Shown here one piece after another: positions 13,846 through 18,339 of a DNA stretch of 18,339 nucleotides (positions within the stretch are counted from its first letter, which is position 1; the number at the start of each line of letters is the position of its first letter). The translations under genes were made by a program, and so were the position numbers. The notes below the pieces were generated by a model. The model was not told the DNA's origin and ran no database searches. It saw nothing but the letters and a program-made list of their open reading frames with translations. Origin of the DNA: ZC4RG29 sp036381475. GTDB lineage: Bacteria > Bacteroidota > Bacteroidia > Cytophagales > Cyclobacteriaceae. The stretch is from assembly GCA_036381475.1 (NCBI GenBank), contig DASVCT010000310.1:1-18339 (forward strand), given 5' to 3'.

Positions 13846-16464
13846 CTAGCTTTCTATCATTTTGCGGGCTTTCTCCAGAACGGTGTCCAACCCAGCGAGG
13901 TTCCGTCCGCCGGCGGTAGCAAAGAACGGCTGTCCTCCTCCACCGCCACCGATTTCTTTAGCCAGTTCGCGTACGAGGTTGCCGGCGTGAAACCTATTCG
14001 AAGCCAATAGCTTCTCTCCGATCATCACGGCCACCTGGGGTTTGTTATCGACTTCGGCCGCCAGCACCAGGAACAGGTCGTCAAACTGGTTTCGAAGGGC
14101 GTAAGCGATCGTCTTCAGCGTCTCGGCATTGGGTAGCGCCACCCGCTCCATAATAACGTGGTATCCATTCATCTTGCGGGCCTTCTCTGCGAGCCGGTCC
14201 TTCAGTTGCATCGCTTGCTGCTGATACAGTTCTTCCAGCTTCTTCTCCAGCCGCTGTTTTTCAGCGACGACGTTTGAGGCGGCGGATACCAGATCTTTGG
14301 GATTTTTGAAGACATTTCTTACTTCGTGCAGTAAATCGAGCTGATTTTGCACAAATCGGATCGCCTCCGCAGAAGTGACCGCCTCGATGCGCCTCACGCC
14401 GGCCGCAACAGAGCCCTCGGAGACGATCTTGAAAAGCCCAATTTCGCCCGTCCAACCCACATGGGTTCCCCCGCAAAGCTCCACCGAAAATGAGGGATCA
14501 AACGTGATTACCCGGACGTATTCGCCATACTTTTCTCCGAACAACGCCATTGCCCCCATAGCACGGGCTTCCTGGAGGGGCACATTCCGGCGTTCATCCA
14601 GACGAATGTTTTCGCGAATCCTGGCATTGACCAACGCTTCCACTTTCACGATTTCCTCAGATGTCATGGGTGCAAAGTGTGAGAAGTCAAAGCGAAGGAG
14701 CTTTTCATTGACCAACGATCCGCGTTGTTCAACGTGCTTGCCGAGTACCTGACGCAGCGCCGCATGCAGGAGGTGCGTTGCGCTGTGATTGTTTCGCGTG
14801 AGCAGGCGCTTCTCGCGATCCACAATAGCTTTGTAGTTACCTTCCGGGTTACGGGGAAGTTCGGCAGCAAAGTGCACAATGAGTTCGTTCACTTTGCGCG
14901 TGTCGGTGATGCGGATTCTTTCATCGCCTGAAACCAGGTATCCTGTATCGCCCACCTGACCTCCGCTCTCTGCATAAAACGGTGTCCGATCGAAGACCAG
15001 CTCGTAAGTCTCCGAATTCTTAGATACCACCTTGCGGTACCTCGTAATCCTTACGTCGGCCTCGAGATGATCGTAGCCGACAAACTCGGTTGACCTGGCC
15101 GGGAGGGTTTCTGTCCAGTCGCCCGTCTCACGTGCTGCATCGGCCCGCGACCGCGACTTTTGCTTTTCCATCGCCGCGCGAAAACCCTCCTCGTCCACCT
15201 GCATGCCCCACTCCCTCGCGATGAGCGCGGTCAGGTCGAACGGAAACCCAAAAGTATCGTACAGCTCGAAGGCCTGGTCTCCCGGTATGACGCCGTCGCC
15301 CAGTTGCTGACGAATGTGGTCAAGACGCTTCAGTCCCTTCTCCAACGTCCTCAGGAACGACACTTCCTCTTCAAGAATAACTTTACTCACGTAAACTTTT
15401 TGCTTTTCCAATTCAGGAAACACGTCTTTGAACAAACCGGCTACCAGGTGTACCAGCTTGTGAAGGAACGGCTCCTTGAAGTCGAGGAAAGTAAAGCCGT
15501 AGCGAACGGCTCGTCGGAGGATGCGTCGTATCACATAGCCTGCGCCTGTATTGGAAGGAAGCTGGCCGTCGGCGATGGCGAAGGCTACAGCGCGGATGTG
15601 ATCGGCAGCGACGCGCATGGCGATGTCGATGCGGGTGTCCTGGCCATAGGTAACGTTGGCCGACTTCCCGATGAAGTCCAGGAGCGGTGCAAAGACATCT
15701 GTGTCATAGGTGGATGCCTTTTGTTGAATGGCCATGCAGAGACGTTCGAAGCCCATGCCCGTGTCGACATGTCGCGCCGGAAGTTTTTCGAGGCTACCGT
15801 CGGCTTTCCGGTTGAACTCAATGAACACGAGATTCCATATCTCGATCACTTTTGGGTGGTCGTTGTTGACGAGTTCGCTGCCCGGCGTCTCGCGTACTTC
15901 GGCGTCGGATCTTAGGTCGATGTGAATTTCAGAGCATGGCCCACACGGTCCGGTGTCCCCCATCTCCCAAAAGTTGTCTTTCTTCCCTCCCAACAGAATG
16001 CAGTCATCGTTCACGAGGGTGCGCCATAGTTCGCGCGCTTCGGTATCGACGGGCAATCCGTCTTCCTGATCGCCGCCAAAGACGGTGATGTACAGTCTTT
16101 CTTTTGGCAGCTGGTATATCTCGGTGAGAAGTTCCCAAGCCCAGGTAATGGCTTCCCTCTTGAAGTAGTCGCCGAAGGACCAGTTGCCCAGCATTTCGAA
16201 CATCGTATGGTGATACGTGTCGATGCCGACCTCCTCTAGGTCATTGTGTTTGCCGCTTACGCGGAGGCACTTTTGCGTGTCAGCAATTCGAGGGCTGGGC
16301 GGTTTTGAGTTGCCCAGGAAATAGTCCTTAAACTGGACCATCCCGGAGTTGGTGAACAGCAGGGTCGGGTCATTTTTGAGCACAAGCGGGGCCGAAGGAA
16401 CGATCAGGTGTCCCTTTTCCTCAAAAAAGTCCAAAAACTTACGTCGTATTTCGGCCGAATTCAT
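13846..16464 (-). CDS. alaS: Alanine-tRNA ligase
   Basis: This 872-residue cytoplasmic enzyme attaches alanine to tRNA(Ala) and corrects mischarged serine or glycine. The class II catalytic core fills about the first 240 residues (FTNSGMVQFKDYFLG; HHTMFEMLGNWSFGDYFK; GDTGPCGPCSEIH). The tRNA-recognition region follows (to about 455). The editing domain has the four zinc ligands H560 and H564 (HSATH) and C664 and H668 (CGGTH). The C-Ala domain ends the protein, with the usual glycine-rich stretch GGGGGGQPFF. All key residues are intact. It is the first gene of the alaS-gatB-tlpA unit; a perfect -7 box lies about 75 bases upstream. The M23 peptidase genes diverge from it, an arrangement I recall from other Bacteroidota genomes. 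Confidence 0.99.
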   Translation of the reverse strand: MNSAEIRRKFLDFFEEKGHLIVPSAPLVLKNDPTLLFTNSGMVQFKDYFLGNSKPPSPRIADTQKCLRVSGKHNDLEEVGIDTYHHTMFEMLGNWSFGDYFKREAITWAWELLTEIYQLPKERLYITVFGGDQEDGLPVDTEARELWRTLVNDDCILLGGKKDNFWEMGDTGPCGPCSEIHIDLRSDAEVRETPGSELVNNDHPKVIEIWNLVFIEFNRKADGSLEKLPARHVDTGMGFERLCMAIQQKASTYDTDVFAPLLDFIGKSANVTYGQDTRIDIAMRVAADHIRAVAFAIADGQLPSNTGAGYVIRRILRRAVRYGFTFLDFKEPFLHKLVHLVAGLFKDVFPELEKQKVYVSKVILEEEVSFLRTLEKGLKRLDHIRQQLGDGVIPGDQAFELYDTFGFPFDLTALIAREWGMQVDEEGFRAAMEKQKSRSRADAARETGDWTETLPARSTEFVGYDHLEADVRITRYRKVVSKNSETYELVFDRTPFYAESGGQVGDTGYLVSGDERIRITDTRKVNELIVHFAAELPRNPEGNYKAIVDREKRLLTRNNHSATHLLHAALRQVLGKHVEQRGSLVNEKLLRFDFSHFAPMTSEEIVKVEALVNARIRENIRLDERRNVPLQEARAMGAMALFGEKYGEYVRVITFDPSFSVELCGGTHVGWTGEIGLFKIVSEGSVAAGVRRIEAVTSAEAIRFVQNQLDLLHEVRNVFKNPKDLVSAASNVVAEKQRLEKKLEELYQQQAMQLKDRLAEKARKMNGYHVIMERVALPNAETLKTIAYALRNQFDDLFLVLAAEVDNKPQVAVMIGEKLLASNRFHAGNLVRELAKEIGGGGGGQPFFATAGGRNLAGLDTVLEKARKMIES

Positions 16465-16577
16465 CCGCTAAAACCATATAGTGTTTTCCTATGCCTCCCA
16501 TTCCGTATATATTGTCCCATTTAGGATGAGGCAAGGGCACAAAATTAAACGCAATTAGCCATTTTTAAAGCGTTTTA
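16465..16577. promoter_or_regulatory. Divergent control region between alaS and M23 genes
   Basis: This 113-base AT-rich gap separates divergent genes. The minus-strand box for alaS is entered separately. For the plus-strand peptidase unit I found no clean TAnnTTTG; TATATATTG near 16506-16514 is the nearest and lies over 60 bases from the ATG. On the alaS leader side, the arms AAAAC and GTTTT (within 16470-16488) could form a small hairpin just before the alaS start; its role is unclear. Confidence 0.5.
16540..16547 (-). promoter_or_regulatory. -7 box of the alaS promoter
   Basis: TAATTTTG on the minus strand is a perfect match to the Bacteroidota -7 consensus TAnnTTTG. About 20 bases upstream there is a T-run (TTTA) rather than a full TTG, so the -33 element is weak. 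Transcription would start near 16533, giving alaS a leader of about 70 bases. Confidence 0.55.
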
Positions 16578-17549
16578 ATGGGCAAAACGAAATATTACTA
16601 CGACGCAGAAACATGCCAGTACCAGCGGGTGCGAAGGGGCGTTGGCGCGATAGCCTTATACACCGCCGGCGTGCTGTCGGTTGCAAGCCTGATGTTCGCC
16701 GGACTTACTGTCCTGGCCGACAAACTGGTAATGACGGATCGCGAACGGCACCTCCTGTTGGAGAACGAAGCACTCTCGACACACCGGGTTGTCCTGACGA
16801 AACGACTTGCCGGAATAGAGGCCGAAATCGATGACCTTCATGAGAAAGACTTGCAGATGCATGAAAAACTCTTTGAAGTCACTCCTCACACGCCGGAGCG
16901 GAACGCAGCCCGGCGTAACAACGCGATCCTTTCTTCAGATGCCGGTGAATTCAGGGAGCAACTGGAAGCGCTCAAAGAAAAGACGGAGCGTTTGATCTCA
17001 GCATCGACTCGCATCAACCGGGCTTTCGGCCAGCGTTTCAGCGGCATTGCCACCGACCGTGATCGCCTCGGCAAGATGCCCACGATGCAGCCGATCGTTA
17101 ACTCCAACCTCGACTTCGTTGTGTCGGGCTTCGGCACGCGGATCAATCCTTTTCACAAGGGGAAATACAAACATCCCGGTATCGACTTTGCCGCGCCGCG
17201 CGGAACGGTCGTCGTTGCTACCGCGCCCGGTCGGGTTACGCTAGTTCGCCAAAGCCGCCTGCAGGCAGGGTATGGTACGTACGTCGAGGTTAGTCACGGC
17301 GGAGGATTGGTTACCCGGTATGCCCATCTTCATGAAGTGAAAGTAAAACAAGGTGAGACGGTTACAAAGGGGCAGCCGATAGCCACAGTAGGCAATACCG
17401 GAGGTTCGATAGCACCCCACCTTCATTATGAAATCATACGCGACGGAGAGCACGTGGACCCCCTTGGCTATATGATCGAGGGGCTGAGCAGCCACGATTT
17501 CAATCGGCTTGCCGCAGCGTGCCGTGTTCAGAATCAATCGCTAGACTGA
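16578..17549 (+). CDS. M23 family metallopeptidase, membrane-anchored (first copy)
   Basis: This 323-residue LytM-type zinc endopeptidase should cut peptidoglycan cross-bridges, or act as a non-enzymatic regulator of amidases, in the periplasm. The cytoplasmic start carries YYYDAETCQYQRV. One membrane helix lies at about 23-48. A coiled-coil-rich stretch follows (about 52-150, rich in Glu/Lys/Leu). The catalytic domain runs from about 180: HPGID (H199, D203), YAHLHE (H250) and HLHYE (H281, H283), so all zinc ligands and the catalytic His are present and it should be active. The end, DPLGYMIEGL, is typical. The stop overlaps the ATG of the next, related gene by one base (TGATG). The ATG at 16578 begins the conserved motif that the second copy shares. 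Confidence 0.93.
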   Translation: MGKTKYYYDAETCQYQRVRRGVGAIALYTAGVLSVASLMFAGLTVLADKLVMTDRERHLLLENEALSTHRVVLTKRLAGIEAEIDDLHEKDLQMHEKLFEVTPHTPERNAARRNNAILSSDAGEFREQLEALKEKTERLISASTRINRAFGQRFSGIATDRDRLGKMPTMQPIVNSNLDFVVSGFGTRINPFHKGKYKHPGIDFAAPRGTVVVATAPGRVTLVRQSRLQAGYGTYVEVSHGGGLVTRYAHLHEVKVKQGETVTKGQPIATVGNTGGSIAPHLHYEIIRDGEHVDPLGYMIEGLSSHDFNRLAAACRVQNQSLD

Positions 17550-18339
17550 TGGCAAGGACATATTTCACCTACAACGATGAGACGTGTCGATATGAACCTG
17601 TAGTACAGGATAGCAGGCACTTCCTCAGGAACACGGGTATCTTTCTTGGCCTGGCTTTTCTCGTGAGTGTTGCCGTTTTCTCTTTCTACCGGAACAGCGC
17701 CATCTCGCTTAGTGAGGAAATACTTCAGAACCAGAACAACCGTCAGAAGAGCGAATGGGAAGTTGTCGAGAAGCGCATTGCCCAGGCATCCGATGAACTG
17801 GCGCGACTCATCGAAAAGGACGACCACAATTATAGGATTATACTCGATTCACAACCTCTGGGAAGCTCCATCCGCGAGGCTGGTACGGGTGGTAGTGAGA
17901 AAATGGACCTAACCAGTGTTCAGGAGTTTCCCGACATCTACGAAGGGTATAAGCGCATTGACAAGCTTGCGCGCCAGGTCGACATCGAGTTGCAGTCGTT
18001 CACTGAGCTTCATGAACTGCTTGAAGAAAAGATGCGCATATGGGCGTCCCGTCCGGCCATACAACCTATTGACAATCGCCAGCTCGATCGCCTGCATCTT
18101 ACCTTCGGTCCACGCATGCACCCTATCTTCAAGCGCATGATTGACCACAAGGGACTTGACTTCACAGCGTCTAAGGGCACGCCCGTCTATGCCACCGGCG
18201 ACGGCCGTGTGTTCCGGGCCTACCGTTCGGAATCCTACGGAAATGTGATCTTCGTCGATCATGGTCATGGCTTCGAGACCCGGTATGCGCACCTGTCCGA
18301 ATTCAAGGTGCGGGCCGGCGACCATGTAAAACGCGGGCA
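17549..18339 (+). CDS. M23 family metallopeptidase (second copy), 3' end outside window
   Basis: This is a partial gene; 263 complete codons are visible and the frame is open at the right edge. The layout mirrors the first copy. A cytoplasmic start with YFTYNDETCRYEPV leads to one membrane helix at about 28-46 and a coiled-coil region to about 165. The LytM domain then opens with LTFGPRMHPI, and HKGLDF (H200, D204) and YAHLSE (H248) supply a zinc-ligand pair and a catalytic His. The HxH pair would lie beyond the edge, so activity cannot be confirmed. Sequence similarity and the one-base TGATG overlap point to a tandem duplication translated as a coupled pair. The start was chosen from that overlap and the conserved motif. 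Confidence 0.9.
   Translation, partial: MARTYFTYNDETCRYEPVVQDSRHFLRNTGIFLGLAFLVSVAVFSFYRNSAISLSEEILQNQNNRQKSEWEVVEKRIAQASDELARLIEKDDHNYRIILDSQPLGSSIREAGTGGSEKMDLTSVQEFPDIYEGYKRIDKLARQVDIELQSFTELHELLEEKMRIWASRPAIQPIDNRQLDRLHLTFGPRMHPIFKRMIDHKGLDFTASKGTPVYATGDGRVFRAYRSESYGNVIFVDHGHGFETRYAHLSEFKVRAGDHVKRG

Noticed and set aside
13137..13919. 260-codon plus-strand frame over gatB
   Set aside because: It is antisense to conserved GatB motifs and crosses the gatB-alaS junction, so it is a codon-bias shadow.

Overview
This window is a chromosomal segment of a Bacteroidota bacterium, most likely a Cytophagales-like lineage. The evidence is family content and signals typical of that phylum: a DUF4159 protein, a DUF4369-TlpA lipoprotein, an M56 peptidase ending in a TonB domain beside BlaI, and an FG-GAP lipoprotein with a haem motif. 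Also typical are a lipoprotein with an acidic export signal after its cysteine, promoter -7 boxes of the TAnnTTTG type, and few recognisable Shine-Dalgarno sites. No phage, transposase, CRISPR, tRNA or rRNA gene is visible. Gene content is mostly core, and the only repeat-like DNA is a pair of hairpins between two convergent genes.

Left region (200-5654, all minus strand). A family 2 glycosyltransferase of the LgtF/WaaE type lies at the far left. To its right is a compact unit read sdaAB, then a TolC-type outer-membrane protein, then an HlyD/MacA-type adaptor. The first two genes are 7 bp apart and the last two 10 bp apart. No inner-membrane pump subunit is present. Upstream of that unit is thyA, whose 264-residue start is well supported.

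Middle region (5710-11101). A minus-strand surface-type lipoprotein gene has its own strong terminator. Divergent from it is a plus-strand pair: an exported DUF4159 protein, followed by an FG-GAP repeat lipoprotein with a CxxCH haem motif and probably a non-ATG start. Next comes a two-gene regulatory unit, a BlaI-type repressor and an M56/TonB membrane protease. They overlap by one base, and a 16-bp palindrome sits on the predicted promoter, which suggests autoregulation.

Right region (11102-18339). Two related hairpins separate the M56 gene from a convergent minus-strand operon read alaS, gatB, then a TlpA-like thioredoxin lipoprotein. The alaS-gatB gap is 4 bp and the gatB-tlpA junction is an ATGA overlap. 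A perfect TAnnTTTG box lies upstream of alaS. Divergent from alaS are two tandem paralogous M23 cell-wall peptidases, the second cut by the window edge.

Most of the window is standard housekeeping and envelope biology. The least explained parts are the BlaI/M56-TonB sensor unit, the haem plus FG-GAP lipoprotein coupled to DUF4159, the efflux pair attached to sdaAB, and the hairpin pair at 11128-11208. I found no clear new defence or mobile system.
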